From the NCBI RefSeq assembly GCF_900106015.1, contig NZ_LT629797.1, positions 2,976,001 through 3,040,000 of the forward strand: a DNA stretch of 64,000 nucleotides. Direction: 5' to 3'. A program made the position numbers and the translations under genes. This stretch comes from Pseudomonas sihuiensis (GTDB lineage Bacteria; Pseudomonadota; Gammaproteobacteria; Pseudomonadales; Pseudomonadaceae). The notes under the pieces are model-generated. The model saw only the letters and a program-made list of their open reading frames with translations. It was not told the DNA's origin and searched no databases. This document shows positions 43,811 to 56,140 of this stretch, piece by piece. Within the stretch, counting starts at the first letter, position 1, and each line of letters begins with the position of its first letter.

Positions 43811-45310
43811 ATGGCGCATAACGATTACCAAAGCGTAGATGTGGTGCTGGTTGGCGCTGGCATCATGAGCGCGACCCTGGGCGTACTGCTCAAGGAACTC
43901 AACCCCGGCATCACGCTGGAAGTGGTAGAGCTGCGCGAGTCCGGCGCAGTGGAAAGCTCCAACCCCTGGAACAACGCCGGCACCGGTCACGCCGCGCTGT
44001 GCGAACTGAACTACACCCCGGAAGGCGCGGACGGCAGCATCGACATCAAGAAGTCGGTGAACATCAACGCCCAGTTCGAGGAGTCCAAGCAGTTCTGGGC
44101 CTACCTGATCGAAAAAGGCGCGATCAACTCGCCGAAGACCTTCATCAACCCGGTGCCGCACATGAGCTTCGTGCGCGGCGAAAGCGGCATTGCTTTCCTC
44201 AAGAAGCGTTTCGAGGCCCTGCGTCAGCATCACGCCTTCACCGAGATGGAGTACACCGAGGACCGTGGCACCATCGCCGAATGGGCGCCGCTGCTGATCC
44301 CGGGCCGCGATGCCAGCGAACCGTTGGCGATGACCCGTGTGCAGGCCGGCACCGACGTCAACTTCGGTGCGGTCACCGAGCAGATGCTCGCCTACCTGAC
44401 CACCCAGCCCGACGCCAAGGTCACCTGCAACCAGAAGGTCACCGACCTCAAGCGCGACGGTGAAGGCTGGCTGGTGGACATCAAGGACACCCGCTCCGGC
44501 GCCACGCGCAAGCTCAAGAGCAAGTTCGTCTTCCTCGGCGCTGGCGGCGGCGCACTGCCGCTGCTGCAACTGTCCGGCATCCCCGAAGGCAAAGGCTTTG
44601 GCGGCTTCCCGGTGAGTGGTCAGTGGCTGCGTTGCGACAACCCTGAGATCGTCAAGCAGCACCAGGCCAAGGTCTACAGCCAGGCTGCCGTGGGCTCGCC
44701 ACCGATGTCGGTACCGCACCTCGATACCCGCGTGGTGGATGGCAAGAAATCCCTGCTGTTCGGCCCCTACGCCGGCTTCACCACCAAGTTCCTCAAGCAC
44801 GGCTCGTTCCTCGACCTGCCGCTGTCGGTACGCCCCAACAACCTCGGCCCGATGCTGGCGGTGGCGCGCGACAACATGGACCTGACCCGCTACCTGATCA
44901 AGGAAGTGATGCAGTCCGAGGAACAGCGCCTGAACACCCTGCGCGGCTTCTACCCCGAAGCCAAGGCAGAGGACTGGCGCCTGGAAGTCGCTGGCCAGCG
45001 CGTGCAGATCATCAAGAAGGACAGCAAGAACGGCGGCGTGCTGCAGTTCGGCACCGAACTGGTGGCTGCAGCCGACGGCACCATCGCCGCATTGCTCGGC
45101 GCCTCGCCGGGCGCATCGGTCACCGTGTCGATCATGCTCGACCTGATTCGCCGTTGCTTCCCCGAGCAGGCCAAGAGCGACGACTGGCGCAGCAAGCTGG
45201 ACGAGATCTTCCCGGCCATGGCCGATGTTCTGTCCAGCGACGCCGCGCGCTACCACGAAGTGCAGGCGCAATCGAATCAGCGCCTGCAGCTCGACATCCC
45301 CAGCGCCTGA
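43811..45310 (+). CDS. mqo: Malate:quinone oxidoreductase
   Basis: A 499-residue FAD-dependent peripheral membrane enzyme that oxidises malate to oxaloacetate and passes electrons to quinone, bypassing NAD-malate dehydrogenase. The FAD-binding start [19 protein letters not shown] and [31 protein letters not shown] are diagnostic of Mqo. GAGGG...[21 protein letters not shown] and [15 protein letters not shown] are further family blocks. Pseudomonas often has two mqo genes; this could be either. ATG 43811 follows GGAGAGAGG. Confidence 0.97.
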   Translation: MAHNDYQSVDVVLVGAGIMSATLGVLLKELNPGITLEVVELRESGAVESSNPWNNAGTGHAALCELNYTPEGADGSIDIKKSVNINAQFEESKQFWAYLIEKGAINSPKTFINPVPHMSFVRGESGIAFLKKRFEALRQHHAFTEMEYTEDRGTIAEWAPLLIPGRDASEPLAMTRVQAGTDVNFGAVTEQMLAYLTTQPDAKVTCNQKVTDLKRDGEGWLVDIKDTRSGATRKLKSKFVFLGAGGGALPLLQLSGIPEGKGFGGFPVSGQWLRCDNPEIVKQHQAKVYSQAAVGSPPMSVPHLDTRVVDGKKSLLFGPYAGFTTKFLKHGSFLDLPLSVRPNNLGPMLAVARDNMDLTRYLIKEVMQSEEQRLNTLRGFYPEAKAEDWRLEVAGQRVQIIKKDSKNGGVLQFGTELVAAADGTIAALLGASPGASVTVSIMLDLIRRCFPEQAKSDDWRSKLDEIFPAMADVLSSDAARYHEVQAQSNQRLQLDIPSA

Positions 45311-45320
45311 TCGTCACGCA

Positions 45321-45351
45321 CAAAAAACCGCCCTTCGGGGCGGTTTTTTTA
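45321..45351. terminator. Rho-independent terminator of mqo
   Basis: AAAAACCGCCC / GGGCGGTTTTT with TTCG loop and a T run; between convergent mqo and creA. Confidence 0.93.
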
Positions 45352-45366
45352 TGGGTGTTGATCGGG

Positions 45367-45828
45367 TTACGGCTGACCCCAAGGCAGGATCGGAATGGCC
45401 GTCACCGCATTCTGCGGGCTACCCTCGATCACCCGGTCGCTGTAGACCAGATACACCAGGGTGTTGCGTTTGCTGTCGAAGAAACGCACCACCTGCATGG
45501 TCTTGAACACCAGCGAAGTGCGCTCCTTGAACACCTCCTCGCCGTCCTTGAGCGTGCCCTTGAATGCAATGGGACCGACCTGGCGGCAGGCAATGGAAGC
45601 CTCGGCCCGATCCTCGGCCAGGCCCAGACCACCCTTCACCCCGCCGGTCTTGGCACGCGACAGGTAGCAGGTCACGCCCGATACCTTGGGGTCATCGAAG
45701 GCCTCGACGACGATCTTGTCGTTCGGCCCAACCCATTTGAATACCGTCGACACCTCGCCGATGGTTTCGGCCAGCGCCAGGCTGGGCAGCATCAGCAGGC
45801 TCAGCACATATCCCTTGAACAGACGCAT
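45367..45828 (-). CDS. creA: CreA-family periplasmic protein
   Basis: A 153-residue protein with a signal peptide ([19 protein letters not shown], cleaved after ALA) and the CreA pattern: [58 protein letters not shown]. Function is unknown. It begins 9 bases after the proB stop codon, so it is probably co-transcribed. Confidence 0.93.
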   Translation of the reverse strand: MRLFKGYVLSLLMLPSLALAETIGEVSTVFKWVGPNDKIVVEAFDDPKVSGVTCYLSRAKTGGVKGGLGLAEDRAEASIACRQVGPIAFKGTLKDGEEVFKERTSLVFKTMQVVRFFDSKRNTLVYLVYSDRVIEGSPQNAVTAIPILPWGQP

Positions 45829-45837
45829 ACATGCTCC

Positions 45838-46956
45838 TTAGACGAGAATCAGATTGTCGCGATGCACCAGCTCCGGCTCATCGACATAGCCCAGCAGCTT
45901 CTCGATGGCATCCGACGGCTGGCCGATGATCTTCTGTGCTTCCAGCGCACTGTAGTTGACCAGGCCACGGGCGACCTCACGGCCGTCAGGCGATACGCAG
46001 ACCACCATCTCGCCGCGGCGGAAACTGCCCTGCACAGCCTTCACGCCGACCGGCAGCAGGCTCTTGCGATCCTGGCTCAGCGCCTTCACTGCACCGGCGT
46101 CCAGCACCAGGGTGCCACGGGTTTGCAGGTGGCCAGCCAGCCACTGCTTGCGCGCCGCCAGCAAACCGCGCTCGGGCGCCAGCAGCGTGCCCAGACGTTC
46201 GCCCGCCTTGAGCCGCGCCAACACCTGCTCAATGGCACCGCCAACGATGACGGTGTGCGCGCCGGAGCGCGCAGCCAGACGCGAAGCACGCAGCTTGGTC
46301 TGCATGCCGCCACGGCCCAGCGCACCACCGACGCCACCTGCCACGGCATCCAGTGCCGGATCATCGGCGCGGGCTTCGAAGATCAGCTCGGCATCGGGGT
46401 TGTGGCGCGGGTCGGCGTTGTACATGCCGTCGCGATCGGTGAGGATCACCAGCAGATCGGCTTCCACCAGGTTGGCTACCAACGCGGCCAGGGTGTCGTT
46501 GTCGCCGAAGCGGATTTCATCGGTGACCACGGTGTCGTTCTCGTTGATCACCGGAATCACGTCGAGATTCACCAAGGTGCGCAGGGTGCTGCGCGCGTTG
46601 AGGTAGCGCTTGCGGTCGGAGAGATCGTCGTGCGTCAGCAGCACCTGTGCGGTACGCCGGTTGTGCTCGGCAAAGCTCGACTCCCAGGCCTGCACCAGGG
46701 CCATCTGGCCAATGGCGGCAGCGGCCTGCAGCTCGTGCATCGCGCTAGGTCGGCTGGTCCAGCCCAGGCGGCTCATGCCGGCTGCCACCGCGCCGGAAGA
46801 TACCAGCACCAGTTCCACGCCCTGCTCACGCAGCGCGACCATCTGCTTGACCCACACCGCCATGGCCGCACGATCCAGGCCACGCCCGTCGGCGGTCAGC
46901 AGCGCGCTGCCGATCTTCACCACCCAGCGCCGCGCGCCGGTCACCTTGTCACGCAT
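45838..46956 (-). CDS. proB: Glutamate 5-kinase
   Basis: First enzyme of proline synthesis, phosphorylating glutamate with ATP. At 372 residues it has the amino-acid kinase domain ([81 protein letters not shown]) and a C-terminal PUA domain (about 280-365). These features match the classic bacterial enzyme, which is feedback-inhibited by proline. It lies 3' of obgE, behind a terminator. Confidence 0.97.
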   Translation of the reverse strand: MRDKVTGARRWVVKIGSALLTADGRGLDRAAMAVWVKQMVALREQGVELVLVSSGAVAAGMSRLGWTSRPSAMHELQAAAAIGQMALVQAWESSFAEHNRRTAQVLLTHDDLSDRKRYLNARSTLRTLVNLDVIPVINENDTVVTDEIRFGDNDTLAALVANLVEADLLVILTDRDGMYNADPRHNPDAELIFEARADDPALDAVAGGVGGALGRGGMQTKLRASRLAARSGAHTVIVGGAIEQVLARLKAGERLGTLLAPERGLLAARKQWLAGHLQTRGTLVLDAGAVKALSQDRKSLLPVGVKAVQGSFRRGEMVVCVSPDGREVARGLVNYSALEAQKIIGQPSDAIEKLLGYVDEPELVHRDNLILV

Positions 46957-47000
46957 GATCTTCCAACCTTAGCCAGAAAGTGATGGGGTCCACCCCACCT

Positions 47001-47028
47001 ACAAAAACGCCGCAATTAAGCGGCGTTG
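47001..47028 (-). terminator. Rho-independent terminator of obgE
   Basis: AACGCCGC / GCGGCGTT with AATTAA loop; the minus-strand product ends in TTTTTG. Lies just past the obgE stop. Confidence 0.82.
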
Positions 47029-47037
47029 GAAATTTGC

Positions 47038-48306
<1,269 letters not shown>

Positions 48307-48353
48307 TCATCCAGAACTAGCGGATTGGGCAAGCGAACCAAAGATACACAAAC

Positions 48354-48385
48354 AAAAAAGCCCCGTCCTACGGACAGGGCTTTTC
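48354..48385 (-). terminator. Terminator after rpmA
   Basis: AAAAGCCC-G-TCC / GGA-C-AGGGCTTTT stem on the minus strand with flanking T run, about 15 bases past the rpmA stop. Confidence 0.85.
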
Positions 48386-48399
48386 CAGCGCGTAGGCGA

Positions 48400-48657
48400 T
48401 TAGGCCTGAACGACGCTCACGTAGCGACGGCCGAAAGCGCCCTTCACTTCGAACTTGACCACGCCTTCGACTTTAGCGAAGAGGGTGTGGTCTTTGCCCA
48501 TGCCCACGCCGAAACCAGCATGGAACTCGGTGCCGCGCTGACGAACGATGATGTTGCCGGCCTTGATGACCTGACCACCATACATTTTCACGCCAAGGCG
48601 TTTACTTTCGGAATCGCGGCCGTTACGGGTAGAACCGCCAGCTTTTTTGTGTGCCAT
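48400..48657 (-). CDS. rpmA: 50S ribosomal protein L27
   Basis: An 85-residue protein starting [20 protein letters not shown], the standard L27 N-terminus that reaches toward the peptidyl-transferase centre, with [20 protein letters not shown] following. Located 36 bases after rplU, in one transcript. Confidence 0.98.
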   Translation of the reverse strand: MAHKKAGGSTRNGRDSESKRLGVKMYGGQVIKAGNIIVRQRGTEFHAGFGVGMGKDHTLFAKVEGVVKFEVKGAFGRRYVSVVQA

Positions 48658-48693
48658 GAGTCAATACTCCTATAAAGGATCGGGGCCGACGAA

Positions 48694-49005
48694 TCAGGCC
48701 TGGATACCGGTGATTTTGATCTCAGTGAACCACTGACGGTGGCCCTGACGCTTCATGTGGTGCTTACGACGGCGGAACTTGATGATGCGCACTTTATCGT
48801 GACGGCCTTGCGACACGACTTCGGCAACCACTTTAGCGCCGTCTACGACCGGAGCGCCGATCTGAACGTCGTCGCCATTGCCGATCAGCAGAACGCGATC
48901 GAAAGTCACGGCTTCGCCGGTGGCGACTTCGAGCTTCTCGATCTTGAGGAATTCGCCTTCGGTGACTTTGTATTGCTTGCCACCAGTAACAATTACTGCG
49001 TACAT
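48694..49005 (-). CDS. rplU: 50S ribosomal protein L21
   Basis: A 103-residue protein ([43 protein letters not shown]). The ATG at 49005 is the family start; the frame is open for 31 further codons without homology. It leads the rplU-rpmA unit and is divergent from ispB with a 246-base gap. Confidence 0.98.
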   Translation of the reverse strand: MYAVIVTGGKQYKVTEGEFLKIEKLEVATGEAVTFDRVLLIGNGDDVQIGAPVVDGAKVVAEVVSQGRHDKVRIIKFRRRKHHMKRQGHRQWFTEIKITGIQA

Positions 49006-49251
49006 GGTAAATCTCCGTTGATCCTGCTCACCCAGCGCTTTAGAAAAGTCGTTATTGGCTGGCATGGCTGCTTGGGGCCGGAAGTGACACCCTTGCAATT
49101 GCGTAAGGCAGGGAAATGCCCAGGGGGAAGTTCAGGGTGCGCGATTGTACGCAAGCGCCGAACGCTTCGCAAGTGGCGCCAGTGCTTGCCTTGACAGCCC
49201 CTACCCTGCCACCTAGCATGCCGCGCAACCTCACAGGAGCACCAGTCGCCG

Positions 49252-50220
49252 ATGCAACCCCAGGCTTTCTACCGCGTGGTAGCGGACGATTTCACCGCCG
49301 TCGATGGCATCATTCGCCAACAGGTGGTTTCCCGCGTGCCGCTGGTGGAAAAGATCGGCGACTATATCATCTCCGCTGGCGGCAAACGCCTGCGCCCGTT
49401 GCTGGTGCTGCTCAGCGGTCGCGCGCTGGGCTACCAGGCCGACGACCTACGCCTGCTGGCCGCCACCATCGAGTTTCTGCACACCGCCACCCTGCTGCAT
49501 GACGATGTGGTCGACATGTCCGACATGCGCCGCGGGCGTAGCACCGCCAATGCCCAGTGGGGCAACGCACCGAGCGTGCTGGTGGGCGACTTCCTTTATT
49601 CACGCTCGTTCGAAATGATGGTCGAGCTCGGCTCCATGCCGGTGATGAAGATTCTCTCCCACGCTACCCGCGTGATCGCCGAAGGCGAAGTGCTGCAGCT
49701 GTCCAAGGTGCGCGACGCCAGCACCACGGAAGAGACCTATATGGAAGTCATCCGCGGCAAGACCGCGATGCTGTTCGAGGCCTCGACTCACAGCGCCGCC
49801 GCCCTGGCCGGCGCCAACGAGGCACAGCGCGAAGCCCTGCGTACCTTCGGCGACCACCTGGGTATCGCCTTCCAACTGGTCGATGACCTGCTCGACTACA
49901 AGGGCGACGCGGCCGAACTGGGCAAGAACGTCGGTGACGACCTGGCCGAAGGCAAGCCAACCCTGCCGCTGATCTACACCATGCGTGAAGGCACCGAGGA
50001 ACAGGCCGCCCTGGTACGCCGTGCAATTCAGAAAGGCGGTATCGAAGACCTGGAAAGCATCCGCGCCGCCGTGGATGCCGCTGGCGCTCTGGAGTACACC
50101 GCACAACTCGCCCGTGACTACGCCGAACGCGCCATTGCCTGCCTGGAAGTGCTGCCGGCCGGCGAATATCGCGATGCACTGATCGAGCTGAGCCGTTTCG
50201 CCGTGGCGCGCACGCACTAA
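49252..50220 (+). CDS. ispB: Octaprenyl/solanesyl diphosphate synthase
   Basis: A 322-residue trans-prenyltransferase that makes the isoprenoid side chain of ubiquinone. First Asp-rich motif LLHDDVVDMSDMRRG (about 82-96), second QLVDDLLDYKGD (about 208-219), and the GKRLRPLLVLL start of the fold are all present. ATG 49252 follows AGGAG. Position divergent to rplU is conserved in Pseudomonas. Confidence 0.97.
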   Translation: MQPQAFYRVVADDFTAVDGIIRQQVVSRVPLVEKIGDYIISAGGKRLRPLLVLLSGRALGYQADDLRLLAATIEFLHTATLLHDDVVDMSDMRRGRSTANAQWGNAPSVLVGDFLYSRSFEMMVELGSMPVMKILSHATRVIAEGEVLQLSKVRDASTTEETYMEVIRGKTAMLFEASTHSAAALAGANEAQREALRTFGDHLGIAFQLVDDLLDYKGDAAELGKNVGDDLAEGKPTLPLIYTMREGTEEQAALVRRAIQKGGIEDLESIRAAVDAAGALEYTAQLARDYAERAIACLEVLPAGEYRDALIELSRFAVARTH

Positions 50221-50240
50221 GCCCGACGAAATCGAGACAG

Positions 50241-50306
50241 GTAGCCCGGATGCAATCCGGGGCGGGTTTACGGGATATGACCATTCCCGGATTACATCCG
50301 GGCTAC
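50241..50306. repeat. REP element (GTAGCCCGGAT type)
   Basis: GTAGCCCGGATG-CAATCCGG and CCGGATT-ACATCCGGGCTAC are inverted arms around a short middle, just after ispB. This is a common Pseudomonas-type intergenic palindrome. Confidence 0.85.
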
Positions 50307-50333
50307 GGGTTCGCGATACACGGCACCGCCACA

Positions 50334-50367
50334 AACAAAAACGCCCCGAACCAGTCGGGGCGTTTTG
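50334..50367 (+). terminator. Rho-independent terminator
   Basis: AAACGCCCCGA / TCGGGGCGTTTT stem with ACCAG loop, after ispB and its REP. Confidence 0.88.
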
Positions 50368-50385
50368 CGTTCAGGCCTGGCGGAT

Positions 50386-50531
50386 TAGCAGGCCGTTGAA
50401 AAACGTAGGCGAGGCAGCCAGTGCAAGGCAAAAACAGGCGAAAAAGCGCAGTTTACGAGTTGTAAATGAGCATTTTGAGCCTGTTTTTAACGCAGCAATA
50501 GCAACGCAGGTAGTTTTTCAACAGCCTGTTA
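50386..50531. repeat. MITE-like element A, abutting the SDR stop codon
   Basis: A 146-base element with 19-base inverted ends (TAGCAGGCCGTTGAAAAAC at 50386-50404; GTTTTTCAACAGCCTGTTA at 50513-50531; 17 of 19 match). The core from about 50424 to 50495 has an inner inverted pair AAAAACAGGC / GCCTGTTTTT and the phrase TTACGAGTTGTAAATGAGCA. The same core occurs at 51407-51492 in the same orientation. The right end overlaps the stop codon of the SDR gene. Confidence 0.8.
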
Positions 50532-51287
50532 CAGACGCAGGCCGCCGTCCAGCTCCAGAATGCGACCCGTGTAGTAGTCGTTTTCCAGAATGTAGGCCAC
50601 CGAATGGGCGATCTCGGCCGGCTTGCCCATGCGCTTGAGCGGAATGCCCGAAGTCATCTTCTCCAGCGCTTCCGGCTTCATGCTGCCGGTCATTTCGGTT
50701 TCGATGAAGCCCGGCGCCACACCCGCGACGCGGATGCCGTAACGCGCCAGTTCCTTGGCCCAGACCACGGTGTCGGCAGCCACGCCCGCCTTGGCTGCGG
50801 AGTAGTTGGCCTGGCCCATGTTGCCGGCACGGGAGATCGAGGAAATGTTGACGATGGCGCCCTGGTTGCCCAGCTCAATCATCTTCGCCGCCACTTCACG
50901 GGTGCAGAGGAACACGCCGGTCAGGTTGACATCGATCACCGCCTGCCACTGCGCCAGGCTCATCTTGGTCATTTCGCCATCTTTCACGCGGATGGTCAGG
51001 CCATCGCGCAGGATGCCGGCGTTGTTGACCAGGCCGTTGATGGCGCCGAAGTCATCGGCCACCTGGGCGACCATATGGGTCACCTGCTCTTCATCGGCGA
51101 CGTTGCACAGGTAGCTGCGGGCATCGCCACCGGCGGCCTTGCAGGCAGCCACGGCTTCGTCGAGTTTTTCCTGATTCAGATCGACCAGCGCCAGCTTGGC
51201 GCCCTTGGCCGCCAGGTACTCACCCATGGCGCGACCCAGCCCCTGGCATCCGCCAGTGATGATGATGACTTTGTCTTTCAGTTGCAT
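50529..51287 (-). CDS. Short-chain dehydrogenase (FabG-like 3-oxoacyl-ACP reductase)
   Basis: A 252-residue Rossmann-fold oxidoreductase: cofactor motif TGGCQGLGRAMG (about 11-22), NNAGI (about 88-92), catalytic Ser in NISSIS, Tyr-x3-Lys in YSAAKAG (about 161-167), and GFIETEMT. This is a FabG-like SDR; the chain-length preference is not known. It is bracketed by two related MITE-like elements, and its TAA stop forms part of the terminal repeat of element A. In P. aeruginosa a similar SDR lies beside hugZ, fxsA and groES. Confidence 0.92.
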   Translation of the reverse strand: MQLKDKVIIITGGCQGLGRAMGEYLAAKGAKLALVDLNQEKLDEAVAACKAAGGDARSYLCNVADEEQVTHMVAQVADDFGAINGLVNNAGILRDGLTIRVKDGEMTKMSLAQWQAVIDVNLTGVFLCTREVAAKMIELGNQGAIVNISSISRAGNMGQANYSAAKAGVAADTVVWAKELARYGIRVAGVAPGFIETEMTGSMKPEALEKMTSGIPLKRMGKPAEIAHSVAYILENDYYTGRILELDGGLRL

Positions 51288-51368
51288 CGCTTTATCCCCT
51301 CAAGGTGCAGCATTTACCGACCCCGCTGATGCCCGCTAACCGCTATGCTAGGGCGTCTGTCCGTTTAT

Positions 51369-51528
51369 TAGGAATCTGTTCACGGTCTTGCGAGCTAGAG
51401 CGATACAAGGCAAAAACAGGCGAGGAACGCTCGGAGTCGCGCACGACTTTACGAGTTGTAAATGAGCATTCCGAGCCTGTTTTTAACGCAGTAGCGCCGA
51501 CGCGCAGCTGACAGTGAACAGGTTCCTA
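51369..51528. repeat. MITE-like element B
   Basis: A 160-base element with inverted ends TAGGAATCTGTTCAC (51369-51383) and GTGAACAGGTTCCTA (51514-51528), 14 of 15 matching. Its core shares AAGGCAAAAACAGGCGA, TTACGAGTTGTAAATGAGCA and GCCTGTTTTTAACGCAG with element A. It stands between the SDR gene and hugZ. Confidence 0.8.
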
Positions 51529-51554
51529 CGGATTCTTTGCGAGGAGCCATATAG

Positions 51555-52289
51555 GTGAGCGTTAAAGCCGGCAAGCATGCACGAGAATTGCTGCTCAAGG
51601 AATACCGTGGCGTGCTCAGCACCCACTCCAAGGCCATGCCGGGTTTCCCTTTCGGATCGGTGGTGCCCTACTGCCTGGACGCCGAGGGTCGCCCACTGAT
51701 CCTGATCAGCCGCATCGCCCAGCACACCCATAATCTCGGGCAGGACGCCAAATGTTCGCTATTGGTCGGCGAACGTGGCGCAGAGGATGTGCAGGCGGTC
51801 GGCCGCCTCACTTTGCTCGCCGAAGCACGACAGTTGCGTGACGAGGACGAAATCGAAGCGGCCGCACAGCGTTATTACCGCTTTTTCCCCCAGTCGCGCG
51901 ACTACCATCGGGCGCATGATTTCGATTTTTGGCGGCTGGAGCCGGTGCGCTGGCGCTTCATCGGCGGCTTCGGCGCCATTCACTGGCTCGACCAGGTGGC
52001 CCTGGCCAATCCTTTCGCGGCGGACGGCAGCGAAGCGAGCATGGTCGAGCACATGAACGACGACCACGCCAGCGCCATCGCCCATTACGTCGAACTGGCC
52101 GGCCTGCCGCAACACGAACCCGCGCAGATGGCCGGTATCGACAGTGAAGGCTTTCATCTGCGCATCGGCCAGAGCCTGTACTGGCTGCCCTTTCCCGCAC
52201 CCTGCAGCAATCCCGGCGCCGTGCGCCAGGCGCTGGTGCAACTGGCCAGAGCCGAGAGCTGGCCGACCAATGGCGCGCCTTCAGCTTGA
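51555..52289 (+). CDS. hugZ: HugZ-family heme-utilisation protein
   Basis: A 244-residue protein with an N-terminal FMN-binding split-barrel like pyridoxamine-phosphate oxidase (about 10-150, with FPFGSVVPYCLDAEGRPLILIS and HDFDFWRLEPVRWRFIGGFG) and a C-terminal DUF2470-type domain (about 165-240, with VEHMNDDHASAIAHYVEL). HugZ of Helicobacter and Campylobacter degrades heme to release iron without FMN. Here a role in heme iron use is family-based; a related oxidase function is possible. Start is GTG 51555 after GAGGAG. Confidence 0.82.
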   Translation: MSVKAGKHARELLLKEYRGVLSTHSKAMPGFPFGSVVPYCLDAEGRPLILISRIAQHTHNLGQDAKCSLLVGERGAEDVQAVGRLTLLAEARQLRDEDEIEAAAQRYYRFFPQSRDYHRAHDFDFWRLEPVRWRFIGGFGAIHWLDQVALANPFAADGSEASMVEHMNDDHASAIAHYVELAGLPQHEPAQMAGIDSEGFHLRIGQSLYWLPFPAPCSNPGAVRQALVQLARAESWPTNGAPSA

Positions 52290-52356
52290 ATTAAGCGCGA
52301 AACGCCATATTTAACTTCTACGGGAAGCCCGTCTTCCGCCAAGGACACTTCGACTC

Positions 52357-52806
52357 ATGCGCGTGTTTCTGTTCCTCTTTCTGCTCTTTCCCATCATCGA
52401 GCTGGCCCTGCTGATCAAGGTCGGCAGCGCCATAGGCGTGCTGCCCACGTTGATGCTGGTGATCGGCACCGCCATTCTCGGCAGTGTTCTTTTACGCGTT
52501 GCAGGTGTCGCCACTGCCTGGCGCGCCCGCGAAAAACTCTCGCGTGGTGAGCTGCCCGAGCAGGAAATGCTCGAAGGCCTGCTGATCGCCGTCGGCGGTG
52601 GCCTGCTGCTGCTGCCGGGTTTCATCAGCGACATCTTCGGCGTGCTCTGCCTGCTTCCCTTCACCCGCCGCCTGCTGGTGGGCAAGATCCGCCGCCGCGC
52701 CGAGGAGCAGGCCCTGCGTCAGCGCGCCTTCTTCGATGACCAGGCCGCCCGCACCGGCAAGACCAACCCCAACGTGCTCGAAGGCGAGTACGAGCGCCGC
52801 GACTGA
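52357..52806 (+). CDS. fxsA: FxsA-family membrane protein
   Basis: A 149-residue inner-membrane protein with three or four hydrophobic segments (RVFLFLFLLFPIIELALLI; LPTLMLVIGTAILGSVLLRVAGV; GLLIAVGGGLLLLPGFISDIFGVLCLLPFTRRLL). Overexpression of E. coli FxsA relieves phage T7 exclusion by F plasmid PifA. Its location just upstream of groES is widely conserved in Pseudomonas. The soluble C-terminus is charged. Confidence 0.93.
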   Translation: MRVFLFLFLLFPIIELALLIKVGSAIGVLPTLMLVIGTAILGSVLLRVAGVATAWRAREKLSRGELPEQEMLEGLLIAVGGGLLLLPGFISDIFGVLCLLPFTRRLLVGKIRRRAEEQALRQRAFFDDQAARTGKTNPNVLEGEYERRD

Positions 52807-52820
52807 TCCCTACAGCACCT

Positions 52821-52879
52821 GTAGGAGCCGGCTTGCCGGCGATCTCTCTCTGGCTGATCGCCGACAAGCCGGCTCCTAC
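52821..52879. repeat. REP element (GTAGGAGCC type)
   Basis: GTAGGAGCCGGCTTGCCGG and CCGACAAGCCGGCTCCTAC face each other with about 20 bases between, between fxsA and the groESL promoter. Same family as 25000-25059. Confidence 0.88.
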
Positions 52880-52950
52880 GCAAAGTCGTCAGGCTGCGGT
52901 GCTTACCGCGAGTGCTGCCCCCTCTGAAACGCAAAAAATTTCATCCCCGC

Positions 52951-52980
52951 CCCTTGAAATACCCTTGCCCGCCCACATGT
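52951..52980 (+). promoter_or_regulatory. sigma32 promoter of groESL
   Basis: CCCTTGAAA, 12 bases, then CCCACATGT: the RpoH -35 and -10 pattern (CNCTTGAAA, 13-15 bases, CCCCATnT). It lies about 150 bases upstream of the groES ATG, leaving a long 5' leader. No CIRCE (GCACTC-N9-GAGTGC) element was seen. Confidence 0.8.
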
Positions 52981-53127
52981 AGCAGTCACCGCAAGGTGCC
53001 TGCCCGCTGAGGCAGTCCGACTTTCGCGGTGCGCCCAGCGTGCCGCGCCCGGCCTCGCCGGATTTTACAAACCCGCCGACCACAAGAGTCGGCAAGTTGG
53101 CCATTCAATTGTTAGGAGAGATCGACA

Positions 53128-53421
53128 ATGAAGCTTCGTCCTCTGCATGACCGCGTCGTGATCCGTCGCAGCGAAGAAGAGACCAAAACCGCAGGCGGCA
53201 TCGTGCTGCCGGGTTCGGCCGCCGAGAAGCCGAACCAGGGTGAAGTCGTTGCCGTCGGTACCGGTAAGGTTCTGGATAACGGCGAAGTCCGTCCGCTGGC
53301 CGTCAAGGTCGGTGACAAGGTGGTATTCGGCCCGTACTCCGGCAGCAACACCGTCAAAGTCGACGGCGAAGACCTGCTGGTAATGGGCGAGAACGAAATC
53401 CTCGCTGTCGTCGAAGCCTGA
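53128..53421 (+). CDS. groS: Co-chaperonin GroES
   Basis: A 97-residue heptamer-forming lid of the GroEL folding chamber. The start [35 protein letters not shown] contains the mobile-loop sequence (TAGGIVL) that docks on GroEL. AGGAGAGATC precedes the ATG. Followed by groEL after 48 bases. Confidence 0.99.
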   Translation: MKLRPLHDRVVIRRSEEETKTAGGIVLPGSAAEKPNQGEVVAVGTGKVLDNGEVRPLAVKVGDKVVFGPYSGSNTVKVDGEDLLVMGENEILAVVEA

Positions 53422-53457
53422 TTCCCACGAATCTCCGTTTAACCTTCAAGAATTTGA

Positions 53458-55116
<1,659 letters not shown>

Positions 55117-55140
55117 GCCACCCGGCTCCTTAGCAGTACC

Positions 55141-55172
55141 AAGAACCCCGCGCCAGTCGCGGGGTTTTTTTT
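55141..55172 (+). terminator. Rho-independent terminator of groESL
   Basis: AACCCCGCG / CGCGGGGTT stem with CCAGT loop followed by eight T, 25 bases after the groEL stop. A second AT-rich hairpin (AAAAATTTC / GGAAATTTTT) lies at about 55222-55246. Confidence 0.95.
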
Positions 55173-55399
55173 GGCCTGCCATCCATGGCGGCCACCCTGA
55201 GGGCCGTCGCTACGCGACGTTAAAAATTTCTCCCGGAAATTTTTTATGCCCGACGAAAAGCGATACAGGCCGCAAAATCCGATCACATTACCGATGGACT
55301 CGGGAACGTTGTTTGCTTATGTTTTGTTACAACCCTGAACGACGTAGTCCCCGTTCACGAGACGAGTGCTGCGCACACCTCCAATAGAAGAACAAAAAT

Positions 55400-56104
55400 A
55401 TGGCCCTTTGCAGTACGAACGAGATTCCTCAGCAGGTATTCCAATACTGGTGGCAACAGCAAGGTGATTGGGTCGAAGAGCCCAACGCTCGCCGCGGCGG
55501 CAAAAGTGGTGTGCAGCGCCTGCTGGATGAAACCGGCGTGCTCTACGCCAAGAAACAGATCGGCCATATCTACCGCAGCCTGCTGCACCCACAGGGACGC
55601 CCGACCGTACTGCGCGAACGCAGTGCATTGCTGGCCCTGGACGCACTCGGCGTGCCCGTTCCCAAGCTGATCTACTGCGGCGTTGAACGCGACCCACAAC
55701 AGGGCTGGCGGGGCCTGCTGGTGACCGCCGAGCTCGAAGGCTTCATGGACATCGAAAGCTGGTACGCCAAAGGCGGCCGCGAAGCCTGTGGTGAAGCCGT
55801 ACACACCGAGTTGCTGCAACTTGTTGGCGCGACTCTGGCGCGCATGCACCTGGGGCGCTGGCAGCACGGTTGCCTGTATGCCAAACATGTATTCGTTAAC
55901 GTTGCCGGCGAAACGCCGCAGGTTGCCCTGCTGGATCTGGAGAAAAGCCGTCGCCGCCTGACACGCGCCCAGGCCGCTCAGCACGACCTGCCTCAACTAC
56001 GACGCCACAGCCCCTGGTCCGACGCCGACTGGCAGCAACTGCTGCAGGGCTATCGCCAGATCTTCGCCGATGGTGCCAAAGGCCTCGGCACGGCTATTGC
56101 CTGA
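55400..56104 (+). CDS. InaA-family lipopolysaccharide-kinase-like protein
   Basis: A 234-residue protein kinase-like fold of the Kdo/InaA family. Visible elements: GGKSGVQRLL (Gly-rich start, about 33-42), the ATP-binding Lys in LYAKKQIGHIYRSLLHPQGRPTVLRE, WQHGCLYAKHVFVN (catalytic loop, about 154-167) and LLDLEKSRRRL (metal-binding Asp, about 177). InaA-like proteins are stress- or weak-acid-induced in other bacteria and may phosphorylate sugars; the substrate is unknown. The ribosome site before ATG 55400 is weak, so the start is probable rather than sure. Confidence 0.88.
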   Translation: MALCSTNEIPQQVFQYWWQQQGDWVEEPNARRGGKSGVQRLLDETGVLYAKKQIGHIYRSLLHPQGRPTVLRERSALLALDALGVPVPKLIYCGVERDPQQGWRGLLVTAELEGFMDIESWYAKGGREACGEAVHTELLQLVGATLARMHLGRWQHGCLYAKHVFVNVAGETPQVALLDLEKSRRRLTRAQAAQHDLPQLRRHSPWSDADWQQLLQGYRQIFADGAKGLGTAIA

Positions 56105-56111
56105 ACAAACG

Positions 56112-56140
56112 ACTGCCGGCCCAGGGCCGGCAGTGTTTTT
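56112..56140 (+). terminator. Rho-independent terminator of the InaA-like gene
   Basis: ACTGCCGGCCC / GGGCCGGCAGT stem followed by GTTTTT. Confidence 0.9.

Noticed and set aside
45154..46983. 609-codon plus-strand ORF across creA and proB
   Set aside because: Runs antisense to two clear genes and through a terminator. No known motif.
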